From Allobosea lupini (GTDB lineage: Bacteria; Pseudomonadota; Alphaproteobacteria; Rhizobiales; Beijerinckiaceae): DNA of 64,000 nt. The notes under the pieces are model-generated. The model searched no databases. It saw only the letters and a program-made list of their open reading frames with translations, and was not told the origin of the DNA. The translations under genes and the position numbers were made by a program. Below are positions 36,247-44,695 of the stretch, one piece after another. How positions within the stretch are numbered: position 1 is the first letter of the stretch; every line of letters starts with the position of its first letter. Location: the NCBI RefSeq assembly GCF_900109525.1, contig NZ_FOAN01000009.1, forward strand, positions 124,001 through 188,000, given 5' to 3'.

Positions 36247-36615
36247 TCAGAAGGTGACGTGATCCTTGATCTCGGCCTCGACGTTCGAGGGCAGCACGCT
36301 GCGCTTCACCAGATCGTCGAAGTTCTTGAACTTCGCCTTGCCGCGCTCCTCGACGATCTTCTTGGAGCGGGCCTCGCCGATGCCCTTGAGCTGCTCGAGC
36401 TCGGCGGCGCTGGCGGTGTTGATATTGACCTTCTTGGTCTGGGCCTGGGTGGTCGGCGCGGCCGGTTTCGCCGCGGGGGCGGCCGGTGTGGCGGGCGTCG
36501 TCACGGGCGCAGCCGGCTTGGCCGGGGTGGTGGGCTGGGTCGCGGTCTGTGCGAGGGCCGGGCCGGCGGCGAGCGCGAGCGCGGCGAGGCCGATAGCGAA
36601 ACGAGACATCGTCAT
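36247..36615 (-). CDS. Exported ComEA-like helix-hairpin-helix protein
   Basis: A 122-residue protein with a signal peptide (about residues 1-22, GLAALALAAGPALAQ). An Ala/Pro/Thr-rich linker (23-60) leads to a helix-hairpin-helix DNA-binding domain with VNINTASAAELEQLKGIGEA at residues 63-82 and FKNFDDLVKRSVLPSNVEAE after it. ComEA-type proteins bind double-stranded DNA in the periplasm and help natural transformation. Stand-alone short versions are common in bacteria without known competence, so that role is not certain here. It lies alone, convergent with the Cys-rich gene. Confidence 0.83.
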   Translation of the reverse strand: MTMSRFAIGLAALALAAGPALAQTATQPTTPAKPAAPVTTPATPAAPAAKPAAPTTQAQTKKVNINTASAAELEQLKGIGEARSKKIVEERGKAKFKNFDDLVKRSVLPSNVEAEIKDHVTF

Positions 36616-36820
36616 GGCGTGGACTCCTGTAAGCCCTGCCCGGGGAAGCTGGAGCTGCGCGGATGCCGGGCCGTCCGCGCCGCCGCGCCGGTTACGGACC
36701 GGAGGATCCGGTCCAGGCGCGATGGCTGGACTTTCGGCCGGGGCGGCTGAACGCGATCTGAGGCGAGCGTTCAGCTGGCGTTATGCTCCTCGCCGGGTTT
36801 TCGCCGCGATTGGCGCGGCC

Positions 36821-37357
36821 TTATTTGCCAGTGAATTGCATCATGTATTCGGAGAAGCGACCGGCGCCGTAGATCAGGCCGAAGCCCCAGGCGAAGGACG
36901 CAGCGAAGTTCGCGATCTGGAAGGGCCAGAACGGCATCTTCACGATGCCGGCGACGAGCGCGATCACCGCCCGGATGGGTCCGAAGAAATGGCCGATGGC
37001 GACGCCGAGCACGCCCCATTTCTCGAAGAAGTCGTGGCCACGCTGAAGCAGGGCCGGGTTGTTGCGGATCGGCCAGTGGTCATTGACGCGCGGGCCGAGG
37101 ACGAGGCCGACCCAGTAAGAAATCCAGAAGCCCGAGGCCGCGCCGAGCGCTGCCGCAAGCGAGAGCGGCACGAGGTTGAGGCCGGAGGCGCCGGCGATCG
37201 CGCCGAAAGCGGTGAAGAACACTGTCGCCGGCACCAGCCAGGACAGGATCGCGACGCATTCGGCGAAGGCGATGAAGAAGACGATCGGCGCCGCCCAGTA
37301 CTGGTTGACGCGCATGAACGCGACAAGCTCGTGCATCCATTGCTCAAGCTGGGGCAT
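36821..37357 (-). CDS. DedA/VTT-family membrane protein
   Basis: A 178-residue inner-membrane protein of the DedA (SNARE-associated, VTT) family, which includes flippases for undecaprenyl phosphate and phosphatidylethanolamine. It shows the family pattern: ISWLVPATVFFTAFGAIAG-like text (here AILSWLVPATVFFTAFG), ASGFWISYWVGLVLG near 92-106, then GHFFGPIRAVIALVAGI near 128-144, containing the F/R-G-P-x-R re-entrant motif. Five or six membrane helices are predicted. The ATG at 37355-37357 starts the conserved N-terminus. It is divergent from the ABC transporter operon. Confidence 0.86.
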   Translation of the reverse strand: MPQLEQWMHELVAFMRVNQYWAAPIVFFIAFAECVAILSWLVPATVFFTAFGAIAGASGLNLVPLSLAAALGAASGFWISYWVGLVLGPRVNDHWPIRNNPALLQRGHDFFEKWGVLGVAIGHFFGPIRAVIALVAGIVKMPFWPFQIANFAASFAWGFGLIYGAGRFSEYMMQFTGK

Positions 37358-37545
37358 GGGCTGGCGATTCTCCTGAAGCCGGCGCGAACGATACCGGGAG
37401 CGATAGAGCAGAAGCGTCGCTTTTTCGCTACCAGTTAGCAGGCTGGCGGGGCGGGTTGCCTTCGCGGGTTGATTGCCTAGTGTTCGCGACGAACGGAAAT
37501 AAGCCGCGCGCCGGAAGGCTGGCGACGGCAGGGGATGGGATATCC

Positions 37546-38415
37546 ATGGAGTCCAAGGTCAGCCCGCCCGGCGATAGGGGCGCGGCAGCGGAACAGCCGG
37601 CGGTCAAGCTCGCCGGCATCGACATCACCTTCCATCTCAAGGGCGGCAGCCGCTACCAGGCGGTGAAGGGCATCGACCTGTCCGTCGCGCCGGGCGAGTT
37701 CGTCTCGGTGGTCGGACCGACCGGCTGCGGCAAGTCGACCCTGCTCAATGCCGCCGCCGGTCTGCTGACGCCGTCCGCCGGCAAGGTTTCGATCTTCGGC
37801 CAGCCGCTGTCCGGCCTCAACCGCCGCGCCGGCTATCTCTTCCAGCAGGACGCGCTGATGCCGTGGAAGACGGCGCTCGACAACGTCAAGGTCGCGCTGG
37901 AGCCGATGGGCGTTTCGGATGCCGAAGCCGACAAGCGGGCGCGCGACTGGCTCGGGCGCGTCGGCCTGCGCGCCTTCGTCGAGCGCTATCCGCACATGCT
38001 CTCCGGCGGCCAGCGCAAGCGCGTGGCCCTCGCGCAGATGCTGATCCGCGATCCCGAGATCCTCCTGATGGACGAGCCCTTCGGGCCGCTCGACGCGCAG
38101 ACCCGGCAGATCATGGGCAATCTCCTGCTCGATCTCTGGTCGAAGGACCGGAAGGCGCTGATCTTCGTGACGCATGATCTGGAGGAGGCGATCGCGCTCT
38201 CCGACCGGGTCGTGGTGATGACGGCCGGCCCCGCCGCCGGCATCGTCGCCGACTATCGCGTGCCGCTGGCGCGGCCGCGCGACATCGCCGAGATCAGGCT
38301 GGAGAAGGCCTTCCACGAGATCCATCGCGACATCTGGGCCTCGCTCAGGGTCGAGGTCCAGAAGGCCTATGCGATGGGCGAAGGCAAAGAACTGGTCGAG
38401 GGGGCCTCGTCATGA
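37546..38415 (+). CDS. ABC transporter ATPase of the taurine/nitrate/sulfonate type
   Basis: A 289-residue ATPase that powers an importer. Walker A is GPTGCGKST at residues 57-65, the Q-loop LFQQDALMPW lies near 97-106, the signature LSGGQRKRVALAQ near 150-162, and Walker B with the catalytic Glu in ILLMDEPFGPLD near 171-182. The switch His is in FVTHDLEEAI. The DALMPWKTALDNV block is characteristic of the SsuB/TauB/NrtD group. The ATG at 37546 begins the conserved part. Its stop overlaps the ATG of the permease (ATGA at 38412-38415). The binding protein at 41501 is the probable partner. Confidence 0.9.
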   Translation: MESKVSPPGDRGAAAEQPAVKLAGIDITFHLKGGSRYQAVKGIDLSVAPGEFVSVVGPTGCGKSTLLNAAAGLLTPSAGKVSIFGQPLSGLNRRAGYLFQQDALMPWKTALDNVKVALEPMGVSDAEADKRARDWLGRVGLRAFVERYPHMLSGGQRKRVALAQMLIRDPEILLMDEPFGPLDAQTRQIMGNLLLDLWSKDRKALIFVTHDLEEAIALSDRVVVMTAGPAAGIVADYRVPLARPRDIAEIRLEKAFHEIHRDIWASLRVEVQKAYAMGEGKELVEGASS

Positions 38416-39203
38416 ACCGCGTCAAGCTCCTCTCGCTCCAGATCCTGGTCATGATCGTCTTCCTGACGATCTGGCACATCGTCACCACCACCAGCCTGTT
38501 CGGCGACATCAAGACGACGCAGTTCTTCTTCTCGACCCCGGCCGACGTGCTGGCCCGGACCTGGAAGCAGCTGACCGGGGCAGATATCTACTACCATCTC
38601 GGCATCACCCTGACCGAGACGGTGCTCGCTTTCGTCATCGGCTCGGCGGCCGGCATCTTCTTCGGCTTCGCCTTCGCCCGGAACGAACTGCTGGCGGCGG
38701 TGTTCGATCCCTATATCAAGGCGGCGAACGCACTGCCGCGCGTCGTGCTGGCGCCGATCTTCGCGCTCTGGTTCGGCCTCGGCATCTGGTCGAAGGTGGC
38801 GCTCGGCTTCACGCTGGTGTTCTTCATCGTCTTCTTCAACGTCTACCAGGGCGTGCGCGAGGTCTCGCCGACCGTGCTGGCCAATGCCCGCATGCTGGGG
38901 ATGAACGAGCGCCAGCTCTTCCGCCATGTCTACTGGCCCTCGGCGCTGACCTGGATGTTCTCCTCGCTGCACACTTCGGTCGGCTTCGCGCTGGTCGGCG
39001 CGGTGGTCGGCGAATATCTCGGGTCCTCGGCCGGACTGGGCTACAAGATCCACGAGGCCGAGAGCGTCTTCGACGTCACCGGCGTGTTCTCGGGCATGCT
39101 CATCCTGGCGATCTTCGTGATCCTGATCGATTCGATCGTGACGCTGGTCGAGAACCGGCTTCTGGTCTGGCGGCCGGGCCAGAGCTCGACCACCACGACG
39201 TAG
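38412..39203 (+). CDS. ABC transporter permease of the taurine/nitrate/sulfonate type
   Basis: A 263-residue inner-membrane permease with six predicted helices. The cytoplasmic coupling helix is in EVSPTVLANARMLGMNERQLFRHVYWPSALTWM (about residues 154-186), the EAA loop with the G-x-x-x-x-x-x-x-x-x-P pattern. It couples to the ATPase encoded just upstream and overlapping by four bases. Length and motifs match the SsuC/TauC group. A 12-base palindrome TTAAGGCCTTAA at 39221-39232 follows the gene, of unknown meaning. Confidence 0.9.
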   Translation: MNRVKLLSLQILVMIVFLTIWHIVTTTSLFGDIKTTQFFFSTPADVLARTWKQLTGADIYYHLGITLTETVLAFVIGSAAGIFFGFAFARNELLAAVFDPYIKAANALPRVVLAPIFALWFGLGIWSKVALGFTLVFFIVFFNVYQGVREVSPTVLANARMLGMNERQLFRHVYWPSALTWMFSSLHTSVGFALVGAVVGEYLGSSAGLGYKIHEAESVFDVTGVFSGMLILAIFVILIDSIVTLVENRLLVWRPGQSSTTTT

Positions 39204-39240
39204 GGTCAGCGTGACTTGATTTAAGGCCTTAACGAGCGCC

Positions 39241-40638
39241 ATGCTCGCCCTTCCATCATCGGGGGCGATCATGGAACTCGATGTCTGCGATCGCATAACG
39301 ACCGATCCGACGGCCGAGGACATAACCCGCGCCGTCGACCAGCGCGGCAACGATCCCGACTGGTTCATCACCCTCTCCGACGATGACGGCTATGTCGAAG
39401 CGGGGCTGGAAGGGAGAGGTCGGTTCCGGTTGGCCTACCACTCGGGCAAGGCGCGGTTCGATGCGGCCGAGACGGTCGATGCCCCGACGCTGAAGCGGAT
39501 ACTCGTCGCCTATCTCGGCGGCGACAAGACCTGGCGGGGCAAGCTGGCTTGGCAGCCCAAGGTCTCGCCTGCCAAGGCGGCCGAGGCTAGAGGCGAGCCG
39601 CCGACCTGGGCGGTGATAGCCGTCGTCGCCTCGCTGGCGCTGATCTTCGTGATCGTGGAGGTGCTGCCGGAGAGCTGGGTCGAACGGCTGCCTTTCGCCG
39701 GAACGACCATGGGCAATATCGCGCTGATCGCGCTGCCGATGGTGGTGATGGTCGCCGCCATGATCGTCAATGCGATGCTCAAGGTGCGGCGTGCCAGCAG
39801 CTGGTCGCAGGCGCCGGGGCGCATCATCCGCTCTCAGATGGCCGTGCGGCGCCCGCCCGAGGGCAACGAGATCGGGACCGTCGTCAACGTTCCCGCCGTG
39901 ACCTACTCCTTCTCGGTCGGCGGAGTGACCTATCAGGGCACGCGGGTCAGCCTTGGCGACATCAGCGGCAAATATGCGCAGGAGGCGCTGGCGCGCTATC
40001 CGGCGGGCAGGAACGTGACAGTCCATTACGACCCGGCCGATCCCAGCGACTCCGTTCTGGAGCGCGAGGCGCCGAAGGGCGCGGTCAAGGGTTGCGGCCT
40101 CGCGCTGCTCGTCGTCTTGCTCCTCGTCTGGGGGCTTTACTGGGTGGCGACCGAGGGGGCCGAAGTCCTCAAGGCGCGCATGCCGGATGCGGATGTCCCG
40201 GTGATGCTGTTCGCCGGCCTGTTCGGCGGCGCGGCGCTGCTGTTCTTCGTCGGCCACCGGCGCTATCTCGCCCGCGCCAATGCCTGGCCGGTCACTGCCG
40301 GGGAGGTCGTCTCCAGCACCGTAGAGCAGCGCCGCTCGACGCAGAACGGCAAGACGCACACGACCTATCTCCCTGTCGTCGAATTCGCCTACATCGTCGA
40401 GGGCAACCGCCTGCACAGCCGGCAGGTCAAGCTCGGCCTTGAGGTCTCGGGCTCGGCGAGTTTTGCGCAGGGCATCGCCGATCGCTATCCGGCCGGCTCG
40501 CCGGTCGAGGTGCATTACGATCCGCAGGACCCATCCAACGCGGCTTTGGAAAACCCGACGGGAACGAACTGGATCCTGCTCGGCGTCGCGCTCGCCAGCT
40601 TCGCCATCGCGCTCTATGCGAGCCGCATCTTCCGTTAG
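39241..40638 (+). CDS. Membrane protein with two DUF3592 domains
   Basis: A 465-residue protein. After about 120 soluble residues there are two similar halves. The first has membrane segments near 123-140 and 158-176, then a soluble part with VPAVTYSFSVGGVTYQGTRV and NVTVHYDPADPSDSVLE (about 217-275). The second has segments near 285-305 and 320-340, then LPVVEFAYIVEGNRLHSRQV and PVEVHYDPQDPSNAALE (about 378-440). A last helix follows. The repeated V-x-V-x-Y-D-P-x-x-P-x-x-(A/S)-x-L-E element defines DUF3592, a family of unknown function. The gene separates an ABC permease from its likely binding protein. ATG at 39271 is an alternative start. Confidence 0.78.
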   Translation: MLALPSSGAIMELDVCDRITTDPTAEDITRAVDQRGNDPDWFITLSDDDGYVEAGLEGRGRFRLAYHSGKARFDAAETVDAPTLKRILVAYLGGDKTWRGKLAWQPKVSPAKAAEARGEPPTWAVIAVVASLALIFVIVEVLPESWVERLPFAGTTMGNIALIALPMVVMVAAMIVNAMLKVRRASSWSQAPGRIIRSQMAVRRPPEGNEIGTVVNVPAVTYSFSVGGVTYQGTRVSLGDISGKYAQEALARYPAGRNVTVHYDPADPSDSVLEREAPKGAVKGCGLALLVVLLLVWGLYWVATEGAEVLKARMPDADVPVMLFAGLFGGAALLFFVGHRRYLARANAWPVTAGEVVSSTVEQRRSTQNGKTHTTYLPVVEFAYIVEGNRLHSRQVKLGLEVSGSASFAQGIADRYPAGSPVEVHYDPQDPSNAALENPTGTNWILLGVALASFAIALYASRIFR

Positions 40639-40740
40639 AGCATTTCCGCAATTCTTTGAATCGCGAAATTGCTCTAAGTCCTTGCTTTATCGCATTTTCT
40701 TCACGCGAACCGGTGTCCACTTCGCTCGAAAATGCTCTAG
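40636..40740. repeat. Palindromic intergenic repeat (AGAGCATTT...AAATGCTCT family)
   Basis: AGAGCATTT (40637-40645) and AAATGCTCT (40730-40738) bound an element containing GAAATTGCTCTAAGTC and CACGCGAACCGGTGTCCAC. It corresponds to a very common interspersed repeat of Hyphomicrobiales. Both ends read TAG outward into coding sequence: one supplies the stop of the DUF3592 gene, the other the stop of the gene at 40737 on the minus strand. Confidence 0.85.
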
Positions 40741-41246
40741 CCCGATTCGTCCGTGCTCTTCTGGCCCGGCGAAGCTCCGAGCATCCGTATCAGCTCGGCA
40801 TAGCGCGGCATCAGCTCCTCGCGCCGCTGCATGTCGCGGTCGAACTGCTCCTGTTTGTCCGTCGTGCCGCCCTCGTCCTGTGCTGCGGCGCCACCCTGGA
40901 ACATCTCGTCGAGCGCATTGGCCATCGCGCGGTCGCTAAGCCAGACGAGCTCCTGCTGGAGCGCCGTGTACTCCGTCATCAGCTTGAAGCGCTTTTCGAC
41001 CCAGCTCGGCTCGGCCGGGTCGTCCCCGCCGGCTCCTGGTGTCCGCCCGCTTGTGCTGCCCTGGGCGAGGGCGGCGCGAGCCTGGTCGGACAGATCGAGG
41101 ATGACGGCATCGTCCCGATCGGGCGTTGCCGAGGTCACCGTGGCAGACGAAGAGCTCGCACTATCCGGAGCCAGCACGCCAGACGGCGGGCTCTGCGGAA
41201 GCTCATAGGGGGAAGGCGCAGTCCGGGCCGCTACTGCGTCCACCAT
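40737..41246 (-). CDS. Hypothetical protein, Ser/Ala-rich N-terminus
   Basis: A 169-residue soluble protein that I do not recognise. Residues 1-45 are Ser/Ala/Pro-rich and probably disordered. VILDLSDQARAALAQG near 46-62 resembles short motifs seen in flagellar or export-related proteins, but this is weak. The rest is charged and helical (WVEKRFKLMTEYTALQQELV, then QEQFDRDMQRREELMPRYAE). CAGGAG precedes the ATG at 41244-41246. The stop codon is provided by the palindromic repeat at 40636-40740. No neighbour explains it. Confidence 0.6.
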   Translation of the reverse strand: MVDAVAARTAPSPYELPQSPPSGVLAPDSASSSSATVTSATPDRDDAVILDLSDQARAALAQGSTSGRTPGAGGDDPAEPSWVEKRFKLMTEYTALQQELVWLSDRAMANALDEMFQGGAAAQDEGGTTDKQEQFDRDMQRREELMPRYAELIRMLGASPGQKSTDESG

Positions 41247-41500
41247 GACCGTCTCCTGTTTCGTCCGTTCTGGTCGAAAGCCGTCGTCGAGGCATCGTCG
41301 GAAGTTGCAGCGACGGCCAGTGTGGAAGACCGGCTTTAACAAGCCTTGAATCTTTCCTGTCGCTTCCGCGGCGATCGGCCCCGGCTGCGCGCGCTGTGCA
41401 TCGGCATGCCTGCGCTTGCCCCGCCTGCGGCAATGCGCCTATCTTCGTCGCGAAATCGCGCCTTTTTCGAAGCGCGTCATCGCTCAACCGGAGGAAACCG

Positions 41501-42526
41501 ATGTTTTTCACTCGTCGTGCGGCGCTGGCCGCGCTCGCTGTCACCACGGCCCTCGGCCTCTCGCCGGCCTTCGCCCAGAATGCCGAGAAGCCCAAGCTGA
41601 CGCTCGGCGTCGGCGGCAAGCAGCTGCTCTACTATCTCCCGCTGACCGTCGCGGAGAAGAAGGGCTTCTTCAAGGAGCAGGGGCTCGACGTCGAGATCAA
41701 CGATTTCGGCGGGGGCGCCAAGTCGCTGCAGGCGCTGGTCGGCGGCTCGGTCGACGTCGTCACCGGCGCCTATGAGCACACCATCCGCATGCAGGCTAAG
41801 GGCCAGGACATCCGCGCCGTGATCGAGCTCGGGCGCTTCCCGGCGATCACCATTGCGGTACGCAAGGACCTTGCCGACAAGGTCAAGTCCGCGGCCGATT
41901 TCAAGGGCCTGAAGATCGGCGTCACCGCGCCCGGCTCCTCGACGGCGCTGACCGCGCAGTACGCCATGGTCAAGGCGGGCCTGAAGGCGAGCGACGCCGC
42001 GATCATCGGCGTCGGCGCCGGCGCGAGCGCCGTCGCGGCGATCAAGCAGAAGCAGGTCGACGTGATCTCGCATCTCGACCCCGTCACCTCGAAGCTGGAA
42101 TCGGACGGCGACATCGTCTCGCTGATCGACACCCGCACGGAGGCCGGTACCAAGGCGCTGTTCGGCGGCTCGAATCCGGCTGCGGTGCTCTATCTCAAGA
42201 ACGACTTTGCCGAGAAGAACCCGGTGACGACACAGAAACTCGTCAACGCGCTGATGAAGTCGCTGAAATGGCTGGAGACGGCCAAGCCCGAGGATGTCGC
42301 CGATCTCGTCCCGGCGGAATACCATCTCGGCGACAAGCCGCTCTACCTGACGGCGGTGAAGAACTCGCAGGAGAGCTATTCGCGCACCGGCATCCCGACC
42401 GCCGATGCGATGAAGAGCATGTACGACTCGCTCAAGCTGCTCGACCCCGAGCTGACGAACTCCAATGTCGACCTGACCAAGACCTTCATCGACTCGTTCG
42501 CCAAGAAGGCGGCTGCAGGCTCCTGA
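41501..42526 (+). CDS. ABC transporter substrate-binding protein (NMT1/SsuA/TauA type)
   Basis: A 341-residue exported binding protein. The signal peptide (about residues 1-26, TRRAALAALAVTTALGLSPAFAQ) has a twin arginine and could use the Tat or Sec route. The mature part opens with LTLGVGGKQLLYYLPLTVAEKKGFF and GLDVEINDFGGGAKSLQALVGGSVD, typical of the NMT1/SsuA group, periplasmic receptors for sulfonates, nitrate, pyrimidines or related small anions. GGAGG precedes the ATG. It is the likely partner of the ATPase and permease at 37.5-39.2 kb, although two unrelated genes and a repeat lie between. The ligand is unknown. Confidence 0.87.
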   Translation: MFFTRRAALAALAVTTALGLSPAFAQNAEKPKLTLGVGGKQLLYYLPLTVAEKKGFFKEQGLDVEINDFGGGAKSLQALVGGSVDVVTGAYEHTIRMQAKGQDIRAVIELGRFPAITIAVRKDLADKVKSAADFKGLKIGVTAPGSSTALTAQYAMVKAGLKASDAAIIGVGAGASAVAAIKQKQVDVISHLDPVTSKLESDGDIVSLIDTRTEAGTKALFGGSNPAAVLYLKNDFAEKNPVTTQKLVNALMKSLKWLETAKPEDVADLVPAEYHLGDKPLYLTAVKNSQESYSRTGIPTADAMKSMYDSLKLLDPELTNSNVDLTKTFIDSFAKKAAAGS

Positions 42527-42664
42527 TCTCGTTTCGGCGCGACGCCGACCAAGCTGGCGCCGCTGCAAAGCGGCGCCATCTCCATTTGAGAGCGGCGCAA
42601 CTGCACGCTGGACTTGCAGTCTCTACGGCGCGAGACTGTGTCCGATGACGCAAGGAGAGGTCAG

Positions 42665-43081
42665 ATGACTGAGCGCTCCGAGATCAAGGGCTTGATCGAG
42701 AAGGCCTATGCCGCACGGGTAAAAGGTGATCTCGACGCGTTGATGACCTATTTCCATCCCGATTGCCGATTTCAGCTCATGGGAGCGGCGGAGCGCGAGG
42801 CTATCTGCCGGCCGCTGGAAGGCTGCGTAGCGGTGCGCGGTCAGATGGCCGAGTTCATCGGCGCTTTCAGATTTGCGAATTTCGAGACGCTGGATGTCGT
42901 CGTCGAACGCGACCGAGCCGCCTATCACTGGCAGGCCGATGTGACCTTCGTGCCGACTGGCCGCACCGAAACTTTCCAGACGCTCGATCTGCTGAGTTTC
43001 GAGGACGGAAAGGTGCGCAGTCTCGCGCAGTTCACCGATACGGCCGGGGTAGCGCGCATCACGGCTGCTGCGGTGAGCTGA
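42665..43081 (+). CDS. SnoaL/NTF2-like protein
   Basis: A 138-residue protein of the NTF2-like alpha+beta barrel fold. The opening IKGLIEKAYAARVKGDLDALMTYFHPDCRFQL (about residues 7-38) is the usual first helix and strand of SnoaL-like proteins. ALDLLSFEDGKVRSLAQFTDT-type text (here TLDLLSFEDGKVRSL) is the usual end. Members include isomerases and hydratases, but many have no known activity, and no catalytic residues can be named here. GGAG/GAGG sites precede the ATG at 42665. It stands alone between the binding-protein gene and pdxY. Confidence 0.75.
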   Translation: MTERSEIKGLIEKAYAARVKGDLDALMTYFHPDCRFQLMGAAEREAICRPLEGCVAVRGQMAEFIGAFRFANFETLDVVVERDRAAYHWQADVTFVPTGRTETFQTLDLLSFEDGKVRSLAQFTDTAGVARITAAAVS

Positions 43082-43239
43082 GCGCTTTCGTCATCGCTCC
43101 CATCACCGCTTTCGATTGGCGCGGGCCCCGCCAGCCATCTTGCCGTCTTCGCGCAATTCCGGCCGCAAAACCGCTACGCACTTTTGCTGGAATTGCTTTA
43201 GGTTCGCCGCGTCGTTTCGTCGAAGGCTGGCCTACCCTC

Positions 43240-44088
43240 ATGAACATCCTCTCGATCCAGTCCCATGTCGCCTATGGCCATGTCGGCAATGCCTCTGCCG
43301 TGTTCCCGATGCAGCGGCTCGGCGTCGAGGTCTGGCCGATCCACACCGTGCAGTTCTCGAACCACACCGGCTATGGCGCGTGGAAGGGGCAGGTCTTCGA
43401 TGGTGCGACGATCGACGAGTTGATGACGGGCATCGGCGAGCGCAGCGTGCTCGAAAAATGCGACGGCGTGCTGTCAGGCTATATGGGCTCGGCCGATATC
43501 GGCCACGCCATCCTCTCGGCGGTGGCAAGAGTGCGCGAGGCGAATCCCAAGGCGAGGTATTGCTGCGATCCGGTGATCGGCGACGTCGGCCGCGGCGTCT
43601 TCGTCCGGCCGGGGATCCCCGAATTCATGCGCGAGCAGGCGGTACCGGCGGCCGACATCGTCACGCCGAACCAGTTCGAGCTGGAACTGCTCACCGATGT
43701 CGAGGTCAGGACGCTCGCCGACGCCCATCGCGCCGTCGAGGCGCTGCGTGATGCCGGGCCGAAGGTCGTGCTGGTGACCTCGCTGATCACCAACGAGACG
43801 CCGGCGGATTCGATCGACCTGATGGCGGCGGACGGGCAGGGGACGTACCGGGTGCGCACGCCGAAAATCGACATCAACATCAATGGTGCCGGCGATGCGA
43901 TCGCGGCGCTGTTCTTCGTCCATTATCTGCGCGACGGCTCGGCGGCGAGCGCGCTCGGCAAGGCGGCCTCCTCGATCTACGGGCTGCTGAAGCGGACCAA
44001 GGAGGCAGGCTCGCGCGAGATCCTGACCGTGGCGGCGCAGGACGAGTTCGTCACGCCGAGCGTCAGTTTTGTCGCGGAGAAGACTTGA
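43240..44088 (+). CDS. pdxY: Pyridoxal kinase
   Basis: Phosphorylates pyridoxal to pyridoxal 5'-phosphate in the vitamin B6 salvage pathway. The 282-residue ribokinase-fold protein starts NILSIQSHVAYGHVGNASAVFPMQ and includes VWPIHTVQFSNHTGYG (pyridoxal pocket). YCCDPVIGDVGRGVFV lies near 107-122, and the catalytic anion-hole motif NINGAGDAIAALFF near 215-228 has the general-base Asp. TPNQFELELLTD near 141-152 is also typical. The ATG at 43240 begins the conserved part. An in-frame extension upstream is not used. The stop lies just before a secreted-protein gene. Confidence 0.92.
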   Translation: MNILSIQSHVAYGHVGNASAVFPMQRLGVEVWPIHTVQFSNHTGYGAWKGQVFDGATIDELMTGIGERSVLEKCDGVLSGYMGSADIGHAILSAVARVREANPKARYCCDPVIGDVGRGVFVRPGIPEFMREQAVPAADIVTPNQFELELLTDVEVRTLADAHRAVEALRDAGPKVVLVTSLITNETPADSIDLMAADGQGTYRVRTPKIDININGAGDAIAALFFVHYLRDGSAASALGKAASSIYGLLKRTKEAGSREILTVAAQDEFVTPSVSFVAEKT

Positions 44089-44153
44089 ACTCCTGCGAGA
44101 CGAAAGCCTATCCTGCCGGCTCTTCGTCTCGCGAGTTGAGGACAGGCCCTGTC

Positions 44154-44636
44154 ATGAAGTGCATGCTTGCAGTATCGGCGCTGATTGCGAGCGGATTTGT
44201 GCTCTCGGCCTCGGCGCAGACATTCGAGGCGCTGGAGGGTAAATCGATCGTCGCCCAGTACAGCGAAGTCGTCCTTCTGGGTAACGGACGAAATTTTTCT
44301 CAGACCTGGACCGAGATCGTCTACGTTTCGTCGAAGGGGCGCATCTTCCACCGGCATGATCTGAAGAGCGGCAGCGTCGGCAATCAGGGATCGCACGAAG
44401 CGATCGGCGACCGCGAGGGTGCCGGCGAGAGCCGGCAGGCGAAATTTGCCTGGACCGGTTCGGCGCTGTCGCGACAATGGACCAATCGACGGGGCGTGCA
44501 TTTCCGCCAGATCATCAACGTCAGCGGCTCGGGCTGCAGCATGAGCCTCCTGCGGGAGAATATCAGGAACTTCACCGCGCGGGAGACCGCTCAATCCTGC
44601 AAGGTGGTCTCCGGGAACGCGCTCGGGACGAGTTGA
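44154..44636 (+). CDS. Secreted protein of unknown function
   Basis: A 160-residue protein with a signal peptide (residues 1-21, MLAVSALIASGFVLSASA) cleaved before QTFEALEGKSIVAQYSE. The mature part is rich in beta-forming residues and has GRNFSQTWTEIVYVSSKGRI, AKFAWTGSALSRQW and INVSGSGCSMSLL. It holds two cysteines that could form one disulfide. I do not recognise the family. It follows pdxY by 65 bases and precedes the nuclease-like gene by 59; the link between them is unknown. Confidence 0.65.
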   Translation: MKCMLAVSALIASGFVLSASAQTFEALEGKSIVAQYSEVVLLGNGRNFSQTWTEIVYVSSKGRIFHRHDLKSGSVGNQGSHEAIGDREGAGESRQAKFAWTGSALSRQWTNRRGVHFRQIINVSGSGCSMSLLRENIRNFTARETAQSCKVVSGNALGTS

Positions 44637-44695
44637 CGGCGGCTCCTGCCGGGTGGATAGGGCGGCATCGCTTTTCGCCGCATGATCGGAACGAG

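Noticed and set aside
42763-43239. N-terminal extension of pyridoxal kinase
   Set aside because: It overlaps the SnoaL-like gene in another frame, and the conserved kinase sequence begins exactly at ATG 43240.
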